From positions 124,001 through 188,000 of the forward strand of contig JUEB01000015.1 of the NCBI GenBank assembly GCA_000802095.1: a stretch of DNA of 64,000 bases, read 5' to 3'. The DNA comes from Peptococcaceae bacterium BICA1-7. GTDB taxonomy: Bacteria; Bacillota; Desulfotomaculia; Desulfotomaculales; Desulfocucumaceae. Below, one piece after another: positions 1 to 8,469 of the stretch; positions within the stretch are counted from its first letter, which is position 1, and every line of letters starts with the position of its first letter. Made by a program: the position numbers and the translations under genes. The notes under the pieces are model-generated. The model was not told the origin of the DNA and ran no database searches. It saw only the letters and a list, made by a program, of their open reading frames with translations.

Positions 1-270
1 GTCCGTTTCAAGGATGAGAATTTCGAAGCTTACGGGATTGTAACTGGGCCGGGGAAAAATGAGGAAGTAATTTTTACCTCCACTCCAGATATAAAAGCAG
101 CTTACCGGGCTGCTATTGATGCAGGTCCCCGGTGTTCAGCCGAAGCATTTCAGGCATGGAAACAAGGGGCACGGGAAGCACGGAAGATGATGCAAAAAAG
201 TGGGATAAATAGAGCAACATGCGTTAAGAGGCGTGATGGGACAAGCTCACCAGGCCGTGACTATACCTAA
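1..270 (+). CDS. C-terminal end of an unknown protein (5' truncated by window)
   Basis: The first frame is open from base 1 to a TAA at 268-270, giving the last 89 residues of a protein whose start lies outside the window. The visible part is mixed alpha/beta in character, with a motif near EAYGIVTGPG followed by a Lys/Arg-rich, Ala-rich helix. I do not recognise the family. The stop overlaps an upstream alternative start of the next gene. Partial gene; function not assigned. Confidence 0.5.
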   Translation, partial: VRFKDENFEAYGIVTGPGKNEEVIFTSTPDIKAAYRAAIDAGPRCSAEAFQAWKQGAREARKMMQKSGINRATCVKRRDGTSSPGRDYT

Positions 271-343
271 GGGACCTGGAGTCTCCCTATCAAATTTTTT
301 GCTTGTCCTTTACTTGGTAAAGCAGCGTAAAGTGGGTGATTTT

Positions 344-526
344 TTGAACGGCACCCTGAACAAAAATTTAAAACTGATAAAGCAGCGTGGGAGATTAGTC
401 GATACTGCCCAAAAGTATGGCTACAGCGATCCGCGTACATTGAAGGAAAGCAGGAAACTTGACAAATTGGTTATGGAAATGCAAGGGGAAGTTAGGGACA
501 TAGAAACATTGGCCCATTCGGGTTAG
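344..526 (+). CDS. Spo0E-family aspartyl-phosphate phosphatase-like protein
   Basis: The 60-residue product matches the Spo0E-like pattern: two helices joined by a short turn (KYGYSDPRTL) with the signature SRKLDKLV, which corresponds to the SQxLDxL motif of the family. Known members dephosphorylate Spo0A~P and delay sporulation. I chose the TTG at 344 because a GGGTGA sequence lies 5 bases upstream and the length then fits the family (about 50-60 aa). A longer frame from GTG 233 would add a 37-residue non-conserved extension. Its place on a mobile element suggests it may act on the host phosphorelay; that is inference. Confidence 0.75.
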   Translation: MNGTLNKNLKLIKQRGRLVDTAQKYGYSDPRTLKESRKLDKLVMEMQGEVRDIETLAHSG

Positions 527-548
527 GACATTTTTAGGAGCTGGGAAT

Positions 549-815
549 GTGCATATTGCAAAAACACACCGTTTTATATGCAAGGAAACAGCATATTGCG
601 CCTTGGCGATGTCAATTTTGACCGAATGTACACCAGAGCAATCATTTGCCAGGCTGGGGGTCAAAGAACCTAAAAAGACTATTACATGTGAGGATATTCA
701 GGACATGGTCATGCTCAAAGAATCGCTAACCTATAAGCAGATAGGGACGATATACAACCTTTCCGATAAGGCTGTTTTTAATCGAATAAAGAAGTACCGG
801 AGGGAAAACAGATGA
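549..815 (+). CDS. Small helix-turn-helix-like protein, unknown
   Basis: An 88-residue protein starting at GTG 549, 8 bases after AGGAG (536-540). The C-terminal third (LTYKQIGTIYNLSDKAVFNR) has the spacing of a helix-turn-helix followed by a basic tail, so DNA binding is plausible. The N-terminal half is Cys-containing and not recognised. The stop overlaps the next start by 4 bases (ATGA), so the two are probably co-translated. Function not assigned. Confidence 0.55.
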   Translation: MHIAKTHRFICKETAYCALAMSILTECTPEQSFARLGVKEPKKTITCEDIQDMVMLKESLTYKQIGTIYNLSDKAVFNRIKKYRRENR

Positions 816-1321
816 GAGTCGGTCAACGTAGCCTAATTTGGGGAGTTCATCAGTTTTTATGGCACCCATTAACGGTCCTGTTGGCTTGGTGGTCGTTGTA
901 TGGTACACCAAACTGGCGGGAGGCAGTATGCATTTTAATCCACGATTGGGGCTACTGGTTTTGTTCTGATATGGACGGCCCCCAGGGGGAGAAGCACCCG
1001 GAGTTTGCTGCGCAGCTGGCCGGGCAGTGGTTTGGCCCGGAGTACCGTGACCTCTGTCTTTATCATTCACGGCACTATGCTAGATTAGCCGGCCGGGATC
1101 CATCCCGGTTGTGCTGGTCGGACAAGTATTCTGTAATTTTTGAGCCATGGTGGTTTTACCTACTCCGGGCATGGGCTGGTGGTGAGCTGAAGGAGTATAG
1201 GCAGAATGCAGCCAGGGACGGGGTAGTTCCCCTGGCGGTGAGCCACCGAGAATGGCACATGTGCATAAGAAACCTTTTTATAAGTCAGGCAAAAGAAAAG
1301 TACATGAATGTTGTGTTTTAA
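812..1321 (+). CDS. HD-superfamily-like phage protein
   Basis: A 169-residue protein rich in Trp and His. The order of polar motifs (His near residue 13-18, then HDWGYW, HPEFAAQLA, YHSRHYA and SDKYS) resembles the H...HD...H...D metal-ligand pattern of HD-domain phosphohydrolases, but the match is by pattern only. The ATG overlaps the previous stop (ATGA) and has GGAGGG upstream. Neighbours are small accessory genes of phage type. If it is an HD enzyme its substrate cannot be guessed from sequence. Confidence 0.55.
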   Translation: MRVGQRSLIWGVHQFLWHPLTVLLAWWSLYGTPNWREAVCILIHDWGYWFCSDMDGPQGEKHPEFAAQLAGQWFGPEYRDLCLYHSRHYARLAGRDPSRLCWSDKYSVIFEPWWFYLLRAWAGGELKEYRQNAARDGVVPLAVSHREWHMCIRNLFISQAKEKYMNVVF

Positions 1322-1347
1322 ATCAATAACCAGGGAGCGATGAAATC

Positions 1348-1449
1348 ATGACCCAACCTGAAAGAATAGCCAAGGGCCTCTACTGGGATCGTGCATGGTC
1401 ATTGGTCGGAGGATGCTCAAATGTTAGTCCCGGTTGTGACATATCCTAA
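1348..1449 (+). pseudogene. N-terminal remnant of a DUF5131 (Gp37/Gp68) gene
   Basis: The frame from ATG 1348 (GGGAGCGA upstream) encodes 33 residues and stops at TAA 1447-1449. The segment YWDRAWSLVGGCSNVSPGCD matches the N-terminal Cys motif of DUF5131 proteins, where a second Cys-Trp/Tyr pair should follow at once; here it is replaced by a stop. A full-length relative lies at 7331-8425. The rest of this copy is not found downstream, so this is most likely a truncated gene. Confidence 0.55.
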
Positions 1450-1693
1450 CAACCATATGGCGATGTTGAGGCGCACGAAGCAATGGATGTTTTACATGAA
1501 AAAAGGTATGGCCACCGAAATCCGAAATGTTCAAATCGCTAAGCGAAAAGGGCAACTATCATTGTTTGATATGTATGACGCTGAAGACCTTCTCGAAATC
1601 AAGCAGTGCATCTTTGACAGCATCGATCAAATGGTGTGGGATGATGACACATTGGTTGACGAGGGACAAAAATTTGACCCGGAAGTGGCTTAG
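1421..1693 (+). CDS. Unknown small protein, acidic C-terminus
   Basis: A 90-residue frame from ATG 1421, 8 bases after GGAGG (1408-1412); a later ATG at 1496 is also possible. It overlaps the DUF5131 remnant in another frame. The C-terminal half (GQLSLFDMYDAEDL and following) is acidic and helical. I do not recognise it; it may be a real phage-type gene whose 5' end was rebuilt when the remnant was formed. Confidence 0.4.
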   Translation: MLVPVVTYPNNHMAMLRRTKQWMFYMKKGMATEIRNVQIAKRKGQLSLFDMYDAEDLLEIKQCIFDSIDQMVWDDDTLVDEGQKFDPEVA

Positions 1694-1777
1694 TAATTGT
1701 TTTAAAGATTTTTGGCCCATATTTGTAAGATGTGGTTGCTGCAAAAACATTCAGTACATAGGTGGGGTGTGTATTTC

Positions 1778-2113
1778 ATGGAAGAGCATTTTAAGCAATA
1801 TTACCTGGAACTTGAAAATGTACCGGATTTGTTAAAATCGGAGGTTAATAAGTATCTCAGAGATAATGAGAACTCAAAGCTATTGGCTATTAAAGCCGTT
1901 GAATCATGCCCATATATAGATAAAAGTATAATAAGTACCAGATTTAGCGCTTTATTTGAAAATGGCAACCTGTTGACGGTATTACATCTGAGTCTTTGTT
2001 CTAAAGAAGAATGGTCCGATGAGAAAGTCTATAAAAACCAGATGATCGTTGGAGATATTATTGAGTTTATTGATCATAGCCTTTGGTTCAGTCGTTATAA
2101 AGAAAATCAATAA
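1778..2113 (+). CDS. Hypothetical protein
   Basis: A 111-residue frame. ATG 1778 is preferred over an upstream start at 1712 because GGTGGGGTG lies just before it. The protein looks like a bundle of amphipathic helices (EEHFKQYYLELENV at the start), with no recognisable motif and low GC compared with the following genes. Function unknown. Confidence 0.5.
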   Translation: MEEHFKQYYLELENVPDLLKSEVNKYLRDNENSKLLAIKAVESCPYIDKSIISTRFSALFENGNLLTVLHLSLCSKEEWSDEKVYKNQMIVGDIIEFIDHSLWFSRYKENQ

Positions 2114-2175
2114 TTAGCTGTTCGTTGCTAGTTTAAAAATTGACAGACAGCTGGGTAAGGCGGGTGTTACTGGTA

Positions 2176-3780
2176 ATGTATATTAATGAATTTTACCCTA
2201 CTCCGTTAAAGCTTATAAACAAAATGCTAAGTGGAATTAGGCTTAATGAAATAAAAACAATTCTTGAACCGAGCGCAGGCAAAGGCGATATCGTGAGTGC
2301 ATTAAAAAACAAGTATGAGGCACAAAGATACCGCTACTCTAAATGCGAAATCGACATAGACGTAGTAGAAATTGATGCCAACCTGCGACATATCTTGAAG
2401 GGGCAAGGATACAAGGTTATCCATGATGATTTTCTGACCCTACAGACCTACAAAAGCTATGACCTTATAGTAATGAACCCGCCGTTCTCTTCCGGCGATA
2501 AGCATTTACTGAAAGCATTAGACATGCAGAAAAATGGCGGAAAAATAGTTTGTCTATTAAACGCCGAGACAATCCGCAATCCATATACGAATAAACGCAA
2601 AGACATTGTCCGTAGACTGGAAGAATTTGACGCAGAGGTAGAGTATATTGACGATGCTTTTGCGAATGCGGAGCGAAAAACAGACGTCGAAATAGCACTG
2701 GTTAAAGTGAATATTCCCAAAGCAGAAAGGGAAAGCATGATTTTAAAGGGTCTGAGACGTGCAGAATCTTGTGAGTGTGAGAAAGCAGAAACGCGCACGC
2801 TAACGCATGGTGAATTTTTTAAGCGGATTGTAGCGCAGTATAATTTCGAGATCCGTGCAGGTATAGCATTAATTCGTGAATATTTGGCGATGCTCCCCCT
2901 GGTTAAGAGATCGTTTAAAGACGGCGGGAGCACCCCCATTCTAAAACTGGAAGTGCAGGATGCTGAACACGCAACTATGGTAAATTCGTACATCGAAAAG
3001 GTGCGGTACAAATACTGGGAAGCTTTGTTCCTGTCTGAAGAATTCTCTTCAATGCTTACAACTAAAATGAGAGACCAATACATGGACAGGATTCGCGAAC
3101 TGAAAGACTATGACTTCTCTCTCTTCAATATTTGGCAAATCCGCGAGGAAATATCTAGAAATCTACTCAAGAGTGTAGAGAAAACAATAATTGCTCTGTT
3201 TGATGACTTTTCGCATAAATGGAATTGGGTTAATGAGACATCAAGGAACATTCACTATTATAATGGCTGGAAAACTAATAAGGCTTGGGTCATTAACAAA
3301 AAAGTCATTATCCCCAATATGTGTGCATGGGCTTCTTGGAGCGGTAAATTGAATTATGACTACAATATAATTCAACGGCTGGCGGACATCGAGAAAGTTT
3401 TCAATTATCTGGATGGCGGCCTGACAGATCACATTGACCTGAGAGAAAATTTGAAGCAGGCGGAAGTAAAGGGACAGACCCGTAAAATTTCCCTTAAGTT
3501 TTTCATGGTGACCTTCTTCAAGAAGGGCACCTGCCATATTGAATTCACCAACCTTGAGTTGTTGAAAAAGTTTAATCTATTTGGGAGCCAGCGTAAAGGG
3601 TGGTTACCGCCAAGTTACGGCAATGTTAAATACGAAGATATGAGCATAGAAGAACAAGCCGTAATTGATGATTTTGAGGGCCGGGAAGAGTACAAAAAGG
3701 TGGTAATAAACAAGGATTATTACCTGTATAAATCGCCTGATTTATTGATGATAGGTGAAAGAACGGGGATAAGTGCATGA
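2176..3780 (+). CDS. DUF4942-type N6-adenine DNA methyltransferase
   Basis: A 534-residue protein with a Rossmann methyltransferase core. SAM motif I is EPSAGKGDIV (about 31-40), and the amino-methyltransferase motif IV NPPF sits at about 101-104, which points to an exocyclic amino group, most likely adenine N6. The C-terminal half carries the DUF4942 signature with HYYNGWKTNKAW and DYNIIQRL. Such genes are common in phages and plasmids of Firmicutes and are thought to modify the element's DNA. ATG 2176 is chosen over TTG 2140 because it fits the conserved start and has AAGGCGGGTG upstream. No restriction partner is adjacent. Confidence 0.8.
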   Translation: MYINEFYPTPLKLINKMLSGIRLNEIKTILEPSAGKGDIVSALKNKYEAQRYRYSKCEIDIDVVEIDANLRHILKGQGYKVIHDDFLTLQTYKSYDLIVMNPPFSSGDKHLLKALDMQKNGGKIVCLLNAETIRNPYTNKRKDIVRRLEEFDAEVEYIDDAFANAERKTDVEIALVKVNIPKAERESMILKGLRRAESCECEKAETRTLTHGEFFKRIVAQYNFEIRAGIALIREYLAMLPLVKRSFKDGGSTPILKLEVQDAEHATMVNSYIEKVRYKYWEALFLSEEFSSMLTTKMRDQYMDRIRELKDYDFSLFNIWQIREEISRNLLKSVEKTIIALFDDFSHKWNWVNETSRNIHYYNGWKTNKAWVINKKVIIPNMCAWASWSGKLNYDYNIIQRLADIEKVFNYLDGGLTDHIDLRENLKQAEVKGQTRKISLKFFMVTFFKKGTCHIEFTNLELLKKFNLFGSQRKGWLPPSYGNVKYEDMSIEEQAVIDDFEGREEYKKVVINKDYYLYKSPDLLMIGERTGISA

Positions 3781-3960
3781 TTATTGTTTTTGATCTGCAC
3801 ATTTCAAGGTGGCACCCTTAATAATGAGCCTGGCACAAGCCTCCTGGCTGCCGGGTGGAAGGTAGTAGCTGAAACAAAAGGTGGTAGTTGGTTCTGCCCG
3901 AGCAGGCCTCGGGTAGACACACACCCACTTCAGGGAAAACTGAGATGGGAAATCAGCTAG
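3781..3960 (+). pseudogene. C-terminal remnant of an XF1762-type phage gene
   Basis: Directly after the methyltransferase stop, a frame without a start codon reads to TAG 3958-3960. Its segments NEPGTSLLAAGWKVV and KGGSWFCPSRPRVDTHPL closely match the conserved C-terminal half of XF1762-family phage proteins (GNAT-like fold by family knowledge). The N-terminal two thirds is missing. The stretch 3781-4046 holds no other gene. I read it as a deletion remnant. Confidence 0.6.
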
Positions 3961-4046
3961 TTAATTTCTAAAGACTCTGATAACTGCTGGCGGATGCCAC
4001 CGGAATCCATTGGCACACGGTGGTAACAAAGGAGGGGCCGTATCGG

Positions 4047-4748
4047 ATGAAAGTTTACTTTGTTGTTTCTGACAAGAGTTCCTATGAAACGCAAGCCATT
4101 AAAGAAGTCCAGCCAGAAAGGATTTTGTGCTCATACTTCTACTTCCGGACGAAGAAACTCAGCGACTATATTGAAAAGATCGGGTATAGTCCGATGATTC
4201 TATTAGACAGTGGAGCATATAGCGCATGGACCACCGGAAGAAATATTTCCATACTGGATTATATGGCTTATATCAGGGACAATGAAAAATTTATAGAATA
4301 CTGCATTTCACTTGATGTTTTCGATGACCTGGATCTAACTTTTGACTACTACAAGATTATGCGGAAAAAGGGATTAAAACCGATTCCTGTTTACCATTAT
4401 GGTACCGATTTAGATTATTTGGAGAAATACATCATTGATGGCAATAATCTTATCGCCTTGGGCGGTACGGTACCGATTACTAATAAGGAGAAAGTAGCCA
4501 ATTAGGTAAACACCCTGACGTATAATTATCCGGGGGTAAAGTTTCACCTTCTTGGCAGTAATTCCATGATGATTACTATGTTCACCGACCTTAGCAGTTG
4601 CGATAGCAGCACATGGTTCATGCAAGCCGTAAACGGAAGTCCAAGGCATATACTGGGCAAGTCTCCGGAAAACAAAATTGAACGGGCAAAATGGAATATG
4701 AAAGATATGCAAGAACGAATCAGATTCCAGCAGGTGAAGATAGTATAG
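4047..4748 (+). pseudogene. TGT-like (queuine transferase-like) phage protein split by an in-frame TAG
   Basis: ATG 4047 follows AAGGAGGGG at 4029-4037. The frame reads MKVYFVV..., carries LLDSGAYSAW (compare the DSGGFQ region of tRNA-guanine transglycosylases) and FHYG/YHYG-type and ALGGTVPI motifs, then meets TAG at 4503-4505. The same frame continues open to 4746 with GVKFHLLGSN and CDSSTWFMQAVN, both typical of the family's C-terminal half. So one gene of about 233 codons is split by a single amber codon, probably a former Trp (TGG). It is either a recent nonsense mutant or an amber-readthrough gene. A downstream restart at 4566 is possible. Confidence 0.65.
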
Positions 4749-4804
4749 TGTGCATAGCAGGGTAAAACCGTGCAGCAACACGGCTACAGAAAGTGAGGTT
4801 TGAT

Positions 4805-5380
4805 ATGAAAAGAGATACAGACCGGGAGATAAGAGAGCATTGGTTCAAAGACCATATAGCAACATATACCGAACAAGGAGAGATTAAAGTCCTTCAATGG
4901 AAAAAGCCAGGGACTATATGTTATTACGTCAGATATGTTTTTGATGGCTGTAAAATGTATGTTTCTGGTGACCTTGGAGAAGCCGTGTTTTGTTTTACTG
5001 AAACGGCTGAACTGCACATTCAAAGCCGATATGACTTGGACTATTTCGAAGGCAAGCTAAGGGCTTATGACGGCGACAGACGTGATTTTGATAATGACAA
5101 AGCAGTAAAAAGGCTCCGGGAATGGCTAAAAGAGCTTAAGGAAGATGGAAATGGATATGACCACGATAACATGAGGGAGCTTTTTGAAAGAGCTAGAGAA
5201 TGTTCAAGACAGGACGATTGGAAGTTTATCGTTAATGATTATAGCGATTTTATAAGCGAACTAGATCAAGACTATTGGGACTGGATGTATGGAATTGGTG
5301 ATGAAATTCCATTGAGAATACAAAGCTATTTGATAGGTCTTAAAATGGCAGCGGAACAGTTAACGGCCAAATGTGCTTGA
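4805..5380 (+). CDS. Conserved phage-type hypothetical protein
   Basis: A 191-residue protein from ATG 4805 with GTGAGG upstream. The conserved-looking stretches are REHWFKDHIATY, WKKPGT, VRYVFDG, VSGDLGEAVF and YDHDNM. These occur together in an unnamed family found in Firmicutes prophages and plasmids. No catalytic motif is visible and the protein is acidic. Its stop overlaps an upstream alternative start of the next gene. Function unknown. Confidence 0.65.
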   Translation: MKRDTDREIREHWFKDHIATYTEQGEIKVLQWKKPGTICYYVRYVFDGCKMYVSGDLGEAVFCFTETAELHIQSRYDLDYFEGKLRAYDGDRRDFDNDKAVKRLREWLKELKEDGNGYDHDNMRELFERARECSRQDDWKFIVNDYSDFISELDQDYWDWMYGIGDEIPLRIQSYLIGLKMAAEQLTAKCA

Positions 5381-5432
5381 TGAACAATTTAAAGAGTCTG
5401 TGATGGTAATGATGTTCAATATGGAGGATGAC

Positions 5433-6485
5433 ATGATGTTCACACAGCCTTGCCTTTACAAGTATGAAGAAGTCGAGCAGGCCGTGAATCCCAAAAGGGC
5501 CGAGCTTTCCGACCTGTTAACATACGACAAGATTATTATAAGCTCTTCTGGTGGCAAAGACAGTACGGCATGTATCCTTTATTTGCTTGATCTGGAGATA
5601 CCACGCGACAGGATCATCATCTGGCACCAGAGCATTGACGGCTACCCAGGGGAAATTCCGTTTGCAGACTGGCCGGTAACGGAACCTTATGTCAAAGCCT
5701 TTGGTAAGGCCATGGGTATCCAGACAGAATTTCAATGGCGAAAAAACGGTTTTTTGGGTGAATTGATGCGGGAGAATCGCAGGACCAATGATGTCCAGTT
5801 TGAGTATGGGGGTAATGTCATCACCCTCCCCACCAGAAACGGAAAATTAAGCACTCGTCGCAAGTTCCCGGCGAAGGCGGTGGATTTAAGGACTCGCTGG
5901 TGTACCGCTTACCTGAAAATTGATGTTATGAGGCGAGTCCTTAACAACCATCCTGATTATCAGGTTGGAAAATATCTGGTAATAACCGGGGAGCGTCGAG
6001 AAGAGTCAGCTAACCGGGCCAGGTACCTGAATGTCGAAAAGCATCCCTGCAGTAAGATTGCCCGGGAAGTAACTTGGTGGCGAACTGTAATTGAGTGGAG
6101 CGAACAAGAGATATGGGACATCCTTGAAAAGCATAGGATATTCCCCCATCCGGCATACTGGCTGGGATTCAGTAGAACATCATGCTTTGGCTGTATTTTC
6201 TCGACAGCTGACCAGTGGGCGACAATGCGAGATATTGCCCCTGAGAGGTTTAATGCGCGGGTTGAGATGGAAAGAGAGCTGCGGCACACCATTGACAATA
6301 AGCTGACTCTCACCCAGCTTGCAGACAAGGGAAACTCCATATTACCCAGGGGGATAGAGACCGGGGAATGGGTGCGGTTGGCCTTGGAAGGTGATATAGA
6401 GCCTGGAGATATTTTTGTTGATAAGTGGGTGCTGCCAGCCGGGGCATTTACTGGAGGGGGAGGACCGTGGCAAGACGCATTCTAA
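5433..6485 (+). CDS. Phosphoadenosine phosphosulfate reductase-family (PP-loop) protein
   Basis: A 350-residue protein with the PP-loop SGGKDST at about 39-45, then KFPAKAVDLRTRWCTAYLK and a C-terminal TSCFGC pair of Cys near 251/254. This layout is that of phage and plasmid PAPS-reductase-like proteins related to DndC, which use ATP-type chemistry on sulfur or nucleotides. Sulfate assimilation is unlikely on a mobile element; nucleic-acid modification is a better guess, but the substrate is unknown. ATG 5433/5436 is chosen because GGAGG (5423-5427) lies just upstream. No dnd neighbours are present. Confidence 0.75.
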   Translation: MMFTQPCLYKYEEVEQAVNPKRAELSDLLTYDKIIISSSGGKDSTACILYLLDLEIPRDRIIIWHQSIDGYPGEIPFADWPVTEPYVKAFGKAMGIQTEFQWRKNGFLGELMRENRRTNDVQFEYGGNVITLPTRNGKLSTRRKFPAKAVDLRTRWCTAYLKIDVMRRVLNNHPDYQVGKYLVITGERREESANRARYLNVEKHPCSKIAREVTWWRTVIEWSEQEIWDILEKHRIFPHPAYWLGFSRTSCFGCIFSTADQWATMRDIAPERFNARVEMERELRHTIDNKLTLTQLADKGNSILPRGIETGEWVRLALEGDIEPGDIFVDKWVLPAGAFTGGGGPWQDAF

Positions 6486-6732
6486 AGATGGTTTTGAAAG
6501 GATGAGATTCTTGAGAGATATAAAATTCAGGGCTTGGGACAAGGCCGCCGCAGTATCCTGAACTGCAGATTTTAAGCATATTAGGATCATCTGCGCTCTT
6601 TTGCAAAACATCCATTATCATTTCTGGTGTGCTTGTATAAAAGTTGATCCCAATATAATCAAGTAAGCGGCAACCAGGAGAACCGAATTTTGTGTGGTAT
6701 TCAACGATTTTTTTAACATTGACTTTTTCCAT
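6448..6732 (-). CDS. Doubtful minus-strand ORF, possibly a fused gene fragment
   Basis: A 94-codon minus-strand frame with AGGATG before its ATG. The first 60 or so residues (MEKVNVKKIVEYHTKFG...) have normal codon use and look protein-like. The last part runs antisense through the YopX remnant and the end of the PAPS-reductase gene, so it is unlikely to be native. I read it as the start of an unknown gene joined head to head with the YopX fragment near 6545-6560. Confidence 0.3.
   Translation of the reverse strand: MEKVNVKKIVEYHTKFGSPGCRLLDYIGINFYTSTPEMIMDVLQKSADDPNMLKICSSGYCGGLVPSPEFYISQESHPFKTIFRMRLATVLPLQ
6511..6561 (+). pseudogene. N-terminal remnant of a YopX-family gene
   Basis: TTG 6511, with AAAGGATGAG upstream, begins MRDIKFRAWDK, the hallmark first residues of YopX-family phage proteins. 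The match ends after Lys/Ala and a stop follows at 6559-6561. The remaining 100 or more residues expected for the family are absent. This is a truncation product. Confidence 0.55.
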
Positions 6733-6773
6733 TAAAACACATCCTAATATTTTTCAAGGAAAAGGTGATATGA

Positions 6774-6998
6774 ATGAGGCATATTATTGCTGACAACATT
6801 ATGGATAAAGAAGTTTACGCTATTCTTGCAGTCCAGAACCGGAATGGAGAAGTGAAAATCGAGCTGGTCAAAGACGGGTTAATCATCGATGAACTTGAAA
6901 AATTAGTTAATAATCAACCTGACTCTATAGTAAGGTTGTTTCTAAATCAAATACATCCTAAGTTTTTTATTCATCCTAATATAAAAAGATATTTTTGA
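6774..6998 (+). CDS. Small hypothetical protein
   Basis: A 74-residue frame from ATG 6774 with AAAGGTGATATGA before it. Predicted beta strands (YAILAVQNRNGEVKIELV) followed by an acidic helix; C-terminus is aromatic and basic. Not recognised. Confidence 0.45.
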   Translation: MRHIIADNIMDKEVYAILAVQNRNGEVKIELVKDGLIIDELEKLVNNQPDSIVRLFLNQIHPKFFIHPNIKRYF

Positions 6999-7083
6999 AA
7001 AGAAAAATTATAAATTCCTCTTGTTGGCAATAGAAACGTTGGTTTTAGTACCATAATTTAAAGATGCGATAGGAGGGCTGAAA

Positions 7084-7230
7084 TTGAGCAATGAGCGTTA
7101 TTATCATGGCACTATGGCAGATACGGAGAATATTCGGCAGAGAATGCATGGCGTGAGTTTGGAGCAAGGCCTTGCAGGGTGCCATTTGGCTTCATATCAG
7201 GCAAAGGTGAGTTTTATAAGGATGTTTTAA
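7084..7230 (+). CDS. Very small hypothetical protein or gene fragment
   Basis: TTG 7084 follows AGGAGGG by 6 bases and opens a 48-codon frame. The start RYYHGTMADTENI resembles the first motif of ADP-ribosyltransferase-like or KptA-like proteins (YHGT), but the rest is too short for such a domain. It may be the 5' remnant of a longer gene. The following 7231-7330 holds nothing I can identify apart from the next gene's binding site. Confidence 0.35.
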   Translation: MSNERYYHGTMADTENIRQRMHGVSLEQGLAGCHLASYQAKVSFIRMF

Positions 7231-7330
7231 AGGTACCGCGTTACTTGATGATGGTTTTTAAAGTTGGCTGATTCTGCACAGTTTAAAGACCTGGCGGCGG
7301 CTGATTACACCCAATAAGGAGAGTGAGATC

Positions 7331-8425
7331 ATGGCTGATAAATCAAAGATAAATTGGACAGAAGCGACATGGAATCCTGTCACCGGCTGCAGCAAGGTAA
7401 GCGAGGGCTGCCGCTATTGCTACGCAGAGCGGGAATGGCCCAGGTTGGCCGGAAACCCAAAGTCGGTCTATTTTGGCCGTAAATTCACGGATGTACAATG
7501 CCACCAGGAGCGCTTTGAACAGCCTTTAAGGTGGGCAAAACCAAGGTTGATATTTGTGAACAGCATGTCTGATTTATTCCATGAAGCAATTTCTATGGAA
7601 TTTTTAGATGAGGTTTTTGCTGTTATTCTCGCCTGCGCCGTTTTGGAGAATCGTAGTCATATATTTCAGGTCTTAACAAAGCGGCCGAAAAGGATGTTTG
7701 AATATTTTTCATCCCGGACACCCATTGAACACTTAAAAGCATGGGCTAAGGCAGGTAATTGGATACATCTAAAAGATCCAGATGTTTGCATCGATGAATA
7801 CGTTAGCCAATTTGCTACATATACGCCCTATAAAAACGGTAAATATACGGAATCATACCAAGAATGGAATGCACCTGAAAAATTATGGCCTCTAAAAAAT
7901 CTGTGGCTTGGTGTTACCGCCGAGGACCAAAGAGCAGCTGACGAGCGTATCCCGATCCTACTGCAGATACCAGCGGCGATCCGGTTCGTGAGCGTGGAGC
8001 CCATGTTGGGGTCAATTCGACTAGATAAGCAATTTACGAAATTGACAAAAGAAGGAAAACCAGCATACCCTTGCGACGAGAACTATCTTTTTGATCTTGA
8101 TTGGGTAATCTGCGGCGGTGAGTCAGGCCCCAGTGCCCGCCCGATGCACCCGGACTGGTTACGGAACTTAAAGAATCAGTGCATGGTGGCTGGGGTCCCA
8201 TTTTTCTTTAAACAATGGGGCGAATGGAAATCCTTTTATGACCGCGATATTGATGATCCTGATTGGCAGAACGTACCCGAAGAAAAACATGGAGTTTGTC
8301 GGTTAAATTTGGCTGGAGGCCATGGCTTTCACGGTGAACGGGTTGTCTATTGCCGAAGAGCAGGCAAAAAAGCAGCCGGCCGCCTCCTGGATGGCCGGGA
8401 GTGGAGTGAAATGCCGAGAATTTAG
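7331..8425 (+). CDS. DUF5131 (phage Gp37/Gp68) family protein
   Basis: A 364-residue protein with the family's Cys motif near the start, GCSKVSEGCRYCYAE, giving C20, C27 and C30. The family is often described as radical-SAM-like, so iron-sulfur binding is plausible. Further family landmarks are FVNSMSDLFHE, QVLTKRP, LWLGVTAEDQ, RFVSVEPMLG and WVICGGESG. ATG 7331 follows AAGGAGAGTGAGATC. The biological role of these phage and plasmid proteins is not established. A truncated relative lies at 1348-1449. Confidence 0.85.
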   Translation: MADKSKINWTEATWNPVTGCSKVSEGCRYCYAEREWPRLAGNPKSVYFGRKFTDVQCHQERFEQPLRWAKPRLIFVNSMSDLFHEAISMEFLDEVFAVILACAVLENRSHIFQVLTKRPKRMFEYFSSRTPIEHLKAWAKAGNWIHLKDPDVCIDEYVSQFATYTPYKNGKYTESYQEWNAPEKLWPLKNLWLGVTAEDQRAADERIPILLQIPAAIRFVSVEPMLGSIRLDKQFTKLTKEGKPAYPCDENYLFDLDWVICGGESGPSARPMHPDWLRNLKNQCMVAGVPFFFKQWGEWKSFYDRDIDDPDWQNVPEEKHGVCRLNLAGGHGFHGERVVYCRRAGKKAAGRLLDGREWSEMPRI

Positions 8426-8469
8426 TGTTGCACAAAATATAGACCTGATTCAAAAAGGAGGCGTAAGCC

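Noticed and set aside
2457-3083. 208-codon minus-strand frame inside the DUF4942 methyltransferase gene
   Set aside because: Antisense to a clearly conserved gene; Ser-rich composition typical of a shadow frame.
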